A DNA stretch of 64,000 nucleotides, taken from IMG/VR virus record IMGVR_UViG_3300035698_022738, positions 32,852 through 96,851 of that record; one strand, 5' to 3'. The translations under genes and the position numbers were made by a program. Positions 15,848 through 22,396 of the stretch are shown here, piece after piece (the stretch's first letter is position 1; the number at the start of each line of letters is the position of its first letter). This DNA comes from a virus. Below the pieces are notes generated by a model. It was not told the DNA's origin. It saw nothing but the letters and a program-made list of their open reading frames with translations, and did not search any database.

Positions 15848-16275
15848 GTGATTTTGAGGTATCTCTTATTGATATAGTGGGGGGTGCATTGCATCAGATT
15901 GAGAGAGAGAAGACTCCAATTGTTCGATTCTCTGGACTAAGCCGTAGGCAGCTCGTGCATTGGTTCTTTAACTCAATTGTTAGGATCAAGTCAATAGAGA
16001 TCGAAATCTATGAGCCATTTGAGGATTGTGCTGAATATTTGGTGCATTGCCGGAGTGGAAGTGAATCGTTTTTCTTAGCAATATATGAAACATATGAGCG
16101 TAGTCATAATTTGGATACAGCAGATGTAAGAATCACGATTGCTAACATTGAGAATGCAAAGAAGTATCTGAGTGAGATGTGCAGGCTTATAGATGGTTTG
16201 TTAGTTGACATGAACTCTGTTCGTGATTTCTATTGTCTTCGATCTGAGACGTGTGGAAAGGAAAAGAACGCATGA
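15844..16275 (+). CDS. Unknown protein
   Basis: 143 residues, ATGA overlap with the secreted protein gene. Mixed alpha/beta, soluble; contains IVRFSGLSRRQLVHWFFNSIV and a final Cys pair. No family recognised. Confidence 0.7.
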   Translation: MSDFEVSLIDIVGGALHQIEREKTPIVRFSGLSRRQLVHWFFNSIVRIKSIEIEIYEPFEDCAEYLVHCRSGSESFFLAIYETYERSHNLDTADVRITIANIENAKKYLSEMCRLIDGLLVDMNSVRDFYCLRSETCGKEKNA

Positions 16276-16568
16276 ACATGGTCAAGATTGATGGATGGTT
16301 TGTAGATATTTCTGACGTAGCGTCTACGGCAAAGCCGTGTGATATGGCTGAGTTGCTGAAAGATTATTCGTCTCGATCTGATCCAAGAGAGGTTGCCAAG
16401 TTTTTGGCTGCGTGGTCCTCATCTGATCAGGCACAGACTATTCGATTTCTGCGTAATTTGCTTTTGTCATATGCTGAGACGCCAGATGATCTTATTGATG
16501 ACAATACAGAGCGGGAACGACATTTCTGTCAGCGGGTGGAACAATTTTGGCAGGCAGGCATGTTATGA
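16272..16568 (+). CDS. Unknown protein
   Basis: 98 residues from ATG 16272 (ATGA overlap, AAAGGAAAAG upstream); the frame upstream to 16251 is a shadow. Helical, acidic, with DPREVAKFLAAWSSSDQAQTIRFLRNLL. No family recognised. The next 80 nt (16569-16647) hold no convincing gene. Confidence 0.7.
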   Translation: MNMVKIDGWFVDISDVASTAKPCDMAELLKDYSSRSDPREVAKFLAAWSSSDQAQTIRFLRNLLLSYAETPDDLIDDNTERERHFCQRVEQFWQAGML

Positions 16569-16647
16569 TGGGCTTATTGGATGTGGATAGTTTTGTAGTG
16601 AGTCGAAAAGTTTTTCCAGAATTCCCCAAAAATTTTCGATCCCGTAT

Positions 16648-16676
16648 TTGACTTTACATGTAACATGTGGTATACT
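16648..16676 (+). promoter_or_regulatory. Strong sigma-70-type promoter for the structured RNA locus
   Basis: TTGACT, 17-nt spacer, TATACT. The spacer contains the palindrome ACATGT twice (ACATGTAACATGT), which could serve as an operator. Expected transcription start is near 16683, in front of a long region without ORFs. Confidence 0.75.
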
Positions 16677-16682
16677 GTTTGT

Positions 16683-17182
16683 GGGTAAGGGCTCCCAGCC
16701 CAAACCCGCCACCTAGCAAGTAGTTAGGGGGTCAGTAGAATAGAATCTGGATGGGATCACTGGCAATGATGGGGGATGGTAGACGGCCTGAACCCTGAGC
16801 TCGGTCCAGATCGAGGGCAGGAAAGTCAGTAGACAGGATAGCCCTCATTGATGGCCCACCAAAAGCTTTTCTGGGCGATCTACACCACACCTTGGAACTG
16901 GCACGCAAGGGATGGTCACTGGTAAATTCCAACCTGACTGGTAAACACTCCGACGACAATGAGGGACCAGGGACCAAACTGGAAACGGGGTCAAGGCACA
17001 CCACATCTAACCTCTGGATCGACTATGAAAAGAGAACTGCCAGGGTCAAGTTTCCCCCCTCACGGTATACGACTTTTGTATCCGTGATTGCACTGATGAG
17101 TGACTAACGTCTCATCACAGCGACATCAAACGCAGGCTATCGCTGTACGCCTGAGTGCAATCACGGCTACAAAAGTCTTTTT
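16683..17182 (+). ncRNA. ~500-nt structured RNA (non-coding RNA or long leader) ending in a pseudoknot-containing terminator stem
   Basis: No credible ORF. The 5' end folds as GGGT..GGGCT/AGCCC..ACCC. Other pairings include ATCTGGA (~16745) with TCCAGAT (~16803) and GCCCA/TGGGC around AAAAGCTTTT (~16854-16876). At the 3' end, GACTTTTGTA and CCGTGATTGCACT (17071-17094) pair perfectly apart from one mismatch with 17154-17177, followed by TTTTT. Enclosed are hairpin GATGAG/CTCATC and hairpin ACAGCGA/TCGCTGT, whose loop CAGGC pairs with GCCTG at 17149-17153, an H-type pseudoknot. An alternative hairpin CACGG.ATAC/GTATCCGTG (17061-17086) excludes the terminator stem. It may be a large phage ncRNA or an attenuator for the gene at 17208. 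Family not identified. Confidence 0.75.
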
Positions 17183-17207
17183 GATTCAAAGCATAGGGGG
17201 TATGAAA

Positions 17208-17636
17208 ATGAACATGGCTAACAGGTCTTATGAGTTGGTCAAAGCGGGTCTCGATAGTATTTCACACTACACTTCTGGTGATTACGCTGCGGTGACCATG
17301 TGGCAGGGGATGTCTCGGTTTGCGTTTGTCGATGACCTGATGCAAAAAATGGGGTTGGATTGCTTTACCAATCACATTACGGTTTACGGGGAACGCTCGT
17401 GGATCGTAGAGTTATACAGCATCCTGGACAGGGAAAAACGCCTTGATGCCTCAGTGTATCTCAGTTTGGACGTGGGCACAGCTGATGTCAATTCTAAGGT
17501 CTGTGTCTCAATAATGATGTCGGACGATGGTTTTGGTCGTTTCATCTATCGAGCCAAGGTAACTCAGAAGCAACTGGAAGCTGAGATTGCTGTCATCAAA
17601 GAGGCAGCCATTCGATTTGAAATGGGGGAAAAATGA
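17208..17636 (+). CDS. Unknown protein downstream of the structured RNA
   Basis: 142 residues from ATG 17208, 7 nt after AGGGGG; ATG 17202 and 17214 are alternatives, and the frame upstream to 17100 runs through the RNA stem and is not credible. Mixed alpha/beta, with FVDDLMQKMGLDCF and a final helix QLEAEIAVIKEAAIRF. ATGA overlap with the GHKL ATPase gene implies coupled translation. No family recognised. Confidence 0.75.
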   Translation: MNMANRSYELVKAGLDSISHYTSGDYAAVTMWQGMSRFAFVDDLMQKMGLDCFTNHITVYGERSWIVELYSILDREKRLDASVYLSLDVGTADVNSKVCVSIMMSDDGFGRFIYRAKVTQKQLEAEIAVIKEAAIRFEMGEK

Positions 17637-19234
17637 GCTGGGAAAAAGAGGACCTGATCCAGACCCGTTACGGCTGGTATCGGCTTGATACCAGTCACAA
17701 AACAAATGTTCATGAGGACTACCTCAGCACGGAGCTTTTCTGGAACGAGTGGGCGGCATTGAGAGAGTGCATCCAGAACGCTCTCGATGAGGCAGATATT
17801 ATGTCTCAGTTGCAGGGTGGGGAAATCCACGATTACATTAGCATCAAACGTCGTGGGGAACGAGTTATCCTGGCTGATCGTGGTCGGGGTGTTGACGTTG
17901 AGAGTATCCTCTTAATTGGCAAGTCCGGAAAACGTGGGGCTGGCCTTCGAGGGGATAAGGGTGAGGGTCAGTTGATGTCTTTTCTGGTGTTCACTCGTCT
18001 TGGGATTGACATTGAAATGTTTTCACGAGACTGGCTGGCCCGTCCTCGTTTCGAGAATTTCAACGGTAGCGATGCCAACACCAATAAGGTGTTGGTTGTG
18101 GACTTTTACCGATGCACTGATACCGACAGCCAAAAGGCTCTCAAAGAGGGTTCGGTCTGGCATATCGAGCGGACATCAGAAATTGATGAGATGGTAGCAA
18201 CCATCGGGGATTATTTCCCTGAAATCTCACCAGCTGCCAAACGACAGGCCAAACGTCGGAAAGAGCAAGAGCAAGAGGAACGCTGGCGGGAACAGGATGC
18301 TCATAGCAGAAAACAACAAAGTCGAGAGCGGAATGAAATCCGTCGGAAATCAACGACGGTCAACAAGCCAGTGTTCCGGCCTCGAAAAGGAACTCCCGCT
18401 CGGTTGTACTTGAGAGGGATTTACGTCAAGGACCTGACCGACAGCCAAAAGGCTCTCTGGTCTTACAACCTTGTGGATGCCTCGATTGACAGGGACCGCA
18501 AGATGGTCAACGAGCTTGAGTTGCTCGATGACATAGCCGAGAAAATGGGGTCTGAGTACGTGACTCCTTCGATGGCTCGGGAGTATTGGGAGCACGCCAA
18601 AGCTCAGGACAGGGCGTTGTATCTTGAGTTCAGAGTGGTCCCCCGACCTCAGAACGACGAAGTGTTTGAAATGTGGGCCAAGGCGTTCTGGAAAGTCTTT
18701 GGCCCGAAGACTTGTATCTACACCAACAGCTATGCCGCTGGTGACGCTGCGCGTGAGGGGTGGAACGTGATACCCCTTGACAATATTCAGTTGCGGTTTG
18801 CTCTTGACTCGTTGGGGGTCAAGACTGATAAGCAAGCCGCTGGTTTCACCTCTGGCGACTTCAAGCTGGTTGACAAGGTGACACAGCGGGAAACCGATAT
18901 GATAACCAAGACCTTGGAGATTTTCGATCTGCTGGGTCTCGCTCAGAGCTTCTCTCGGTTCCATGTTGTTGGAACCATACTTGGTGATGAGGAGACAGAG
19001 GCCTTTGCTTATGCGGGTGAGATATACGTCACTCGTAAGGCCTTCAAGCGAGGGGGCTTGCATGTCTTGGAGTGTGCCCTGCACGAAAAGGGGCATATTG
19101 AAACTCTGACGCAGGACTTTACGCGGGGATTTACTCACTGGTTCCTGCACAACTGGGTGCAGGCGTTACGTGGAACCGATCTCAATCGTCAAGTTGAGAT
19201 CGCTCAGAAAATTGCAGAACTAGAATCAATCTAA
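17633..19234 (+). CDS. GHKL (Hsp90/gyrase-type) ATPase with C-terminal HExxH motif, rIIA-like in overall type
   Basis: 533 residues. N-terminal ATPase: N-box RECIQNALDEAD (E45, N49, D52), G1 box ADRGRG (D82-G86), G2 box GDKGEGQ (107-113). A charged, Arg/Lys/Glu-rich linker spans ~200-245. The C-terminal region carries ECALHEKGHIETL (H484, E485, H488) with a downstream acidic/aromatic helix, matching a zinc-metalloprotease HExxH signature. Phage rIIA-type proteins have GHKL-like ATPase domains; the HExxH region is less usual. It could remodel or cleave host targets; activity is unproven. Sits in an operon of small unknown genes. Confidence 0.88.
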   Translation: MSWEKEDLIQTRYGWYRLDTSHKTNVHEDYLSTELFWNEWAALRECIQNALDEADIMSQLQGGEIHDYISIKRRGERVILADRGRGVDVESILLIGKSGKRGAGLRGDKGEGQLMSFLVFTRLGIDIEMFSRDWLARPRFENFNGSDANTNKVLVVDFYRCTDTDSQKALKEGSVWHIERTSEIDEMVATIGDYFPEISPAAKRQAKRRKEQEQEERWREQDAHSRKQQSRERNEIRRKSTTVNKPVFRPRKGTPARLYLRGIYVKDLTDSQKALWSYNLVDASIDRDRKMVNELELLDDIAEKMGSEYVTPSMAREYWEHAKAQDRALYLEFRVVPRPQNDEVFEMWAKAFWKVFGPKTCIYTNSYAAGDAAREGWNVIPLDNIQLRFALDSLGVKTDKQAAGFTSGDFKLVDKVTQRETDMITKTLEIFDLLGLAQSFSRFHVVGTILGDEETEAFAYAGEIYVTRKAFKRGGLHVLECALHEKGHIETLTQDFTRGFTHWFLHNWVQALRGTDLNRQVEIAQKIAELESI

Positions 19235-19245
19235 AGGAGATTTCA

Positions 19246-19485
19246 ATGCCACGGATCGTAAGAAATTTTTTCATCTCTGGTGAGGTGGATGGACGCAAGA
19301 CAGCGATTTCGGTCGGACCCGCCTCGAAAGAGGGGGGGTTTGATGTGCAGTTCCTCATTCGGAGTGCGGGTGAGGTAGCTCAGTCGGTGAGGGTTATCGG
19401 TGAGGCCTTCGAGGGGGGTGATCTCAAGCTCACTGTTCTCGATGAGAACGGAAATGACATTCATGTACACCGGACTGTCCGGTAA
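19246..19485 (+). CDS. Small unknown beta-rich protein
   Basis: 79 residues, AAAGGAG before ATG 19246. Predicted beta: NFFISGEVDGRKTAISVGP, VQFLIRSAGEVAQSVRV. Resembles small single-domain proteins common in phages, but no name can be given. Follows the GHKL ATPase by 11 nt. Confidence 0.7.
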   Translation: MPRIVRNFFISGEVDGRKTAISVGPASKEGGFDVQFLIRSAGEVAQSVRVIGEAFEGGDLKLTVLDENGNDIHVHRTVR

Positions 19486-19494
19486 CGTCGTTTG

Positions 19495-19519
19495 GGCGAC
19501 GTAAAATAGCCGTCAAGCC
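19495..19519 (+). repeat. Intergenic repeat element, copy 1 (GGCGACGTAAAATAGCC...)
   Basis: 25-nt segment matching 21705-21729 at 22 of 25 positions. In both places it sits at the 3' end of a gene, is followed by a strong hairpin, and then by an AGCAT(A/G)GGA-type leader of the next gene. Confidence 0.6.
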
Positions 19520-19527
19520 CAAAGCGT

Positions 19528-19559
19528 AGAGAGCTCCGAGTTGGAAGTTGGAGCTCTCT
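19528..19559 (+). other. Strong hairpin following repeat copy 1
   Basis: 10-bp stem AGAGAGCTCC / GGAGCTCTCT with a 12-nt loop, no T-run. Probable mRNA-stabilising or processing element between 19246-19485 and 19598-19903. Confidence 0.6.
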
Positions 19560-19597
19560 GGTCGGGGATAAGCCCGAGCATAGGATGGGAGTGAAAA

Positions 19598-19903
19598 ATG
19601 AATGAATTTCTGGAACGTCACATTGTAGTATGTCCGATGGAAAGACCGACATTTGTGGTACGTTGTCCCCTCTGTGGTTTCGAGACAGAGGTCGATGACC
19701 ATCTGTCGGAGCACATCCTCGAAAAGCATGAGCTTGAAGCTCGTGATGGGACAGTTGATCTCAGCTCTCTGAGTGAGGATGTCAGAGAGAACATCAAAGA
19801 GACCCTGGCTGATTGGGATTTGGATGCGTCTCTCTGCGAGGAAAGTACACAAGAATATGATGATTGGTGTCAGGGGATGGCGGAAAAGGAGTGCAAGAAA
19901 TGA
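19598..19903 (+). CDS. C2H2-type zinc-finger protein
   Basis: 101 residues. VRCPLCGFETEVDDHLSEHILEKH gives a C-x2-C ... H-x(3-4)-H finger (residues ~27-50); the rest is acidic. GGGAG precedes the start. Likely a small DNA-, RNA- or protein-binding regulator. ATGA overlap with the next gene. Confidence 0.8.
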   Translation: MNEFLERHIVVCPMERPTFVVRCPLCGFETEVDDHLSEHILEKHELEARDGTVDLSSLSEDVRENIKETLADWDLDASLCEESTQEYDDWCQGMAEKECKK

Positions 19904-20187
19904 GCAAAGACATATATGAACTTGTTTTAACGGACTGTAATTTCGAGCGGCTGATAGATGCCTATGAGGCGTTTTGTACATTGTTCTTGGTACAGCCTGA
20001 AGTGTATGTACGAGGGGTTTTCAAGAACAACGAGGGCGGAGAAATAGTTGCTCTTTCGTCGGATATCAAGGTCTTGAATGTGAATCCTTTGGTTGGACTT
20101 GTGAACAATGGGAACCTTGAACTTGTTCCAAGTAGCCAATGTGAGTGGTCTATGTATCTCAATCGAAAGAGAGGGTTACAAAAATGA
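19900..20187 (+). CDS. Small unknown protein
   Basis: 95 residues from ATG 19900 (ATGA overlap). Alpha/beta, with LTDCNFERLIDAYEAFCTLF and VFKNNEGGEIVALSSDIKVL. No family recognised. Part of a run of four genes joined by overlaps (19598-20850). Confidence 0.65.
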   Translation: MSKDIYELVLTDCNFERLIDAYEAFCTLFLVQPEVYVRGVFKNNEGGEIVALSSDIKVLNVNPLVGLVNNGNLELVPSSQCEWSMYLNRKRGLQK

Positions 20188-20462
20188 AATATAAGTGGCT
20201 GGCAGAGGCAGGTATCGCTGGGTGCCTGCCTGGGTTTACTTCCATCTGTGATACCAAGGCAGATGCTATTCAGACTGTTACAGACCTTTTCGACCTTTCA
20301 CGTTATGGACGTGTTGCCAAGGACCTGTCACAGGCTGGTGATACCGTTTCGGATCGTGATGAGTCGGAACATGATCTGATGCGTTTTCAGGTTTACAAGG
20401 TAGTCCCGGCTGACCTGAATGTGGAGAGCTGGGATGAATTGGAGTTCAATGATGATCTCTAA
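20184..20462 (+). CDS. Small unknown protein
   Basis: 92 residues from ATG 20184 (ATGA overlap). WLAEAGIAGCLPGFTSICDTKADAI and an acidic C-terminus. No family recognised. Confidence 0.65.
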   Translation: MKYKWLAEAGIAGCLPGFTSICDTKADAIQTVTDLFDLSRYGRVAKDLSQAGDTVSDRDESEHDLMRFQVYKVVPADLNVESWDELEFNDDL

Positions 20463-20850
20463 TCGGATAGACAGGGCGCGGAAAGCTGTCGAGTTTTGCC
20501 ACGTTGGTACTGAGCGGAAAGGGATCATCCAGACTGTGTTTGTCCCAGGTCACGAGGGTCGGAAATATCGAGTGATCCTCAAGCGCGGAAAGGGATTGGT
20601 CACTCTGGAATGTCAGCGGATGTTGCCCTATGACACGTCTGTCCTATGTCCAGGGGGCTGTAAGACGGTTTGTTACCATTGTATGGCAGCTCTCATCTTT
20701 ACGGCTCACCAGGCTGGATTTGATACCTCGTTCTGTGAGTCGAAAGAGGATGCTCTCAGGCTCAAGAATTTGCACGAGGGTGCGCTGATGATGCGAGTGG
20801 TGAGCAAGCATGCACCATCAAACGGATGTTTTGCTGTATTCGGCAAATAG
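20449..20850 (+). CDS. SWIM-type zinc-finger-like protein
   Basis: 133 residues from ATG 20449 (GGAG upstream; ATG 20452 equally possible), overlapping the previous gene by 14 nt. VTLECQRML...LCPGGCKTVCYHCMAAL contains a C-x-C/C-x-H-like arrangement reminiscent of SWIM fingers, which bind nucleic acid or protein. Followed by a 164-nt spacer (20851-21014) with no ORF. Confidence 0.7.
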   Translation: MMISNRIDRARKAVEFCHVGTERKGIIQTVFVPGHEGRKYRVILKRGKGLVTLECQRMLPYDTSVLCPGGCKTVCYHCMAALIFTAHQAGFDTSFCESKEDALRLKNLHEGALMMRVVSKHAPSNGCFAVFGK

Positions 20851-21014
20851 GGTAGTTCCGGCGACTTTGGAAGTCACGTCCAGGGGACAATACCTCATTG
20901 ACGCTATGAAGCCTAACTAGCAGACGTGGATATGGGGCTGGCATAGAATGGTCGTAAGGAGTCCGGCTAGTGTACAGCCGTCGCCGTCAATCAATTCAAG
21001 CATGGGAGATTAAA

Positions 21015-21719
21015 ATGGAAAAATTGTTTCCGACATGGGATGAAAAGCCAACAGATTCTGGGCGTATGATTGCTTATGTTTCCGGACATTTCCGGTACTG
21101 GACTGGGAACTCGTGGAACCAATCCACGAGCTACGCGCATAACGTCAAGATTCCGAGGCTGGGTCTTGACAGTGAGACACGGGACAAGTGCTATGCTGCA
21201 CTGGATATTCCACAGGCTTTTGATGAGGTAAATGAAATTCTTGAAGACTTCGCTGTCCGGCACAACTACGCCTGGAAGATTTCGTTTAATGACCGCTCTG
21301 GGGGCTACCTTGTACTCTATCAGGGTGGGGTGAAAGACAACAAGTCATTTGTCTATCCAGTTCGAGGAGTGGGAGAGATGGACTGGGTGGACGGTGATTT
21401 TCTGACGGACTTGGTTGATGTGATATGGGATTTCGATGAGACTTGTCAGAGGGCTGTCGAAGTCTTTGTCGAATTTGCAGTGTCACATACCGTAGTGGAA
21501 GAAGAGATTATGGTTTCCAAAACAGTCCTTGTGGCAATCTCAAATGAGGATGCAAACCGCAGGGAGTCCAACAGGCTTTGGGAGTCGGCCTGTCAGTTCG
21601 ATGGGTACGATCCGGATGAAAAGTTTGTATGCTTTTCGGATGAAAATCCGTTCACCTCTGAGTACAACGCACGTATGATCGAGCGTCTGGAATACAGTCG
21701 GCAAGGCGACGTTAAATAG
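21015..21719 (+). CDS. Conserved-type phage protein of unknown function
   Basis: 234 residues from ATG 21015, preceded by AAGCATGGGAGATTAAA. SFNDRSGGYLVLYQ is a phrase I recall from hypothetical proteins of diverse phages. The protein is mixed alpha/beta with an acidic C-terminus. The frame upstream to 20970 is a shadow. No function known. Confidence 0.75.
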   Translation: MEKLFPTWDEKPTDSGRMIAYVSGHFRYWTGNSWNQSTSYAHNVKIPRLGLDSETRDKCYAALDIPQAFDEVNEILEDFAVRHNYAWKISFNDRSGGYLVLYQGGVKDNKSFVYPVRGVGEMDWVDGDFLTDLVDVIWDFDETCQRAVEVFVEFAVSHTVVEEEIMVSKTVLVAISNEDANRRESNRLWESACQFDGYDPDEKFVCFSDENPFTSEYNARMIERLEYSRQGDVK

Positions 21720-21729
21720 CCATCAGGCC
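21705..21729 (+). repeat. Intergenic repeat element, copy 2 (GGCGACGTTAAATAGCC...)
   Basis: 22 of 25 positions match 19495-19519. Here it overlaps the stop codon of the 21015 gene. Followed at once by a GC-rich hairpin. Confidence 0.6.
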
Positions 21730-21737
21730 TTGCGCGT

Positions 21738-21758
21738 CAGGCCCCCTCTCGGGGCCTG
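21738..21758 (+). other. GC-rich hairpin following repeat copy 2
   Basis: 8-bp stem CAGGCCCC / GGGGCCTG with a 5-nt loop and no T-run, between genes 21015-21719 and 21792-22313. Confidence 0.6.
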
Positions 21759-21791
21759 GGTTGGAACACAAATCAAGCATGGGAGACTAAA

Positions 21792-22313
21792 ATGGCAAAT
21801 GTGTTGATTTTCACAAAGGAAGAATTTGAGGCTGCTTTGCCTTGTCACAAAGATACAAGCAAGCAGCTATGGACTTATGAGGGGATCGAGAACAATGAGC
21901 ACTGCTATTCGATAAACATTCCGGGGGGGAAACCTCATCGGGTGTTTATCCGGTCCTCTGTGGGTCTTTCAGGTTTGTCAGCTACGTGTGGAGAGGATAG
22001 CATTCGTATCTGGCTCGAAGAGAAACGGCCTATCGGTATCGGGAATCGAGAGGCCTGGGCCGGTGTTAAGAAAAAACAACGCTGGGTGACACGAGTCACA
22101 GGCTGGCAAGAGCGTGTTGTGAATGTTTGTCGGGAGACATACCGGCTTGGAGTCAACAAAGTGAATCTGGAAAGTGCAGCTCCACTTTGTCCGAAGTGTC
22201 AAACAGAGATGCGGATCAGGTTCCGCAAATCTGATGACAATCCCTTTTGGGGATGCCCTGGGTTCCCAGCTTGCAGGGGGACCGCAAATGTTAAAGTTTC
22301 AGCGGGTCTTTGA
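21792..22313 (+). CDS. Unknown protein with C-terminal topoisomerase-type zinc ribbon
   Basis: 173 residues, AAGCATGGGAGACTAAA leader before ATG 21792. The C-terminus CPKCQTEMRIRF ... FWGCPGFPACRGT is a four-Cys ribbon of the type found at the end of bacterial topoisomerase I and in single-stranded-DNA-binding repair proteins. The N-terminal ~125 residues are unrecognised. Upstream of the UvrD-family helicase, which carries a similar ribbon at its N-terminus; a DNA role is likely. Confidence 0.8.
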   Translation: MANVLIFTKEEFEAALPCHKDTSKQLWTYEGIENNEHCYSINIPGGKPHRVFIRSSVGLSGLSATCGEDSIRIWLEEKRPIGIGNREAWAGVKKKQRWVTRVTGWQERVVNVCRETYRLGVNKVNLESAAPLCPKCQTEMRIRFRKSDDNPFWGCPGFPACRGTANVKVSAGL

Positions 22314-22320
22314 GTTGTCC

Positions 22321-22349
22321 TTGATGGATTTTGCGGGTTGTGGTACAAT
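22321..22349 (+). promoter_or_regulatory. Sigma-70-type promoter before the UvrD-family helicase
   Basis: TTGATG, 17-nt spacer, TACAAT with TGTGG immediately upstream of the -10. The start would fall about 40 nt before the helicase ATG at 22397. GTGGTACAATTGA is closely repeated as GCGGTACAATTGA at 35247-35259. Confidence 0.65.
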
Positions 22350-22396
22350 TGACCCTAGACTCAAGTAGAGTTAGCACAAGCATAGGAGAGTGTAAA

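Noticed and set aside
16892-17107. 71-codon frame within the structured RNA
   Set aside because: No ribosome binding site, composition unlike neighbouring proteins, and it runs into the terminator stem.
17093-17130. Hammerhead-ribozyme-like CTGATGAG core (also at 35205-35212)
   Set aside because: The GATGAG pairs directly with CTCATC, and the required GAAA segment and stem arrangement are missing in both places.
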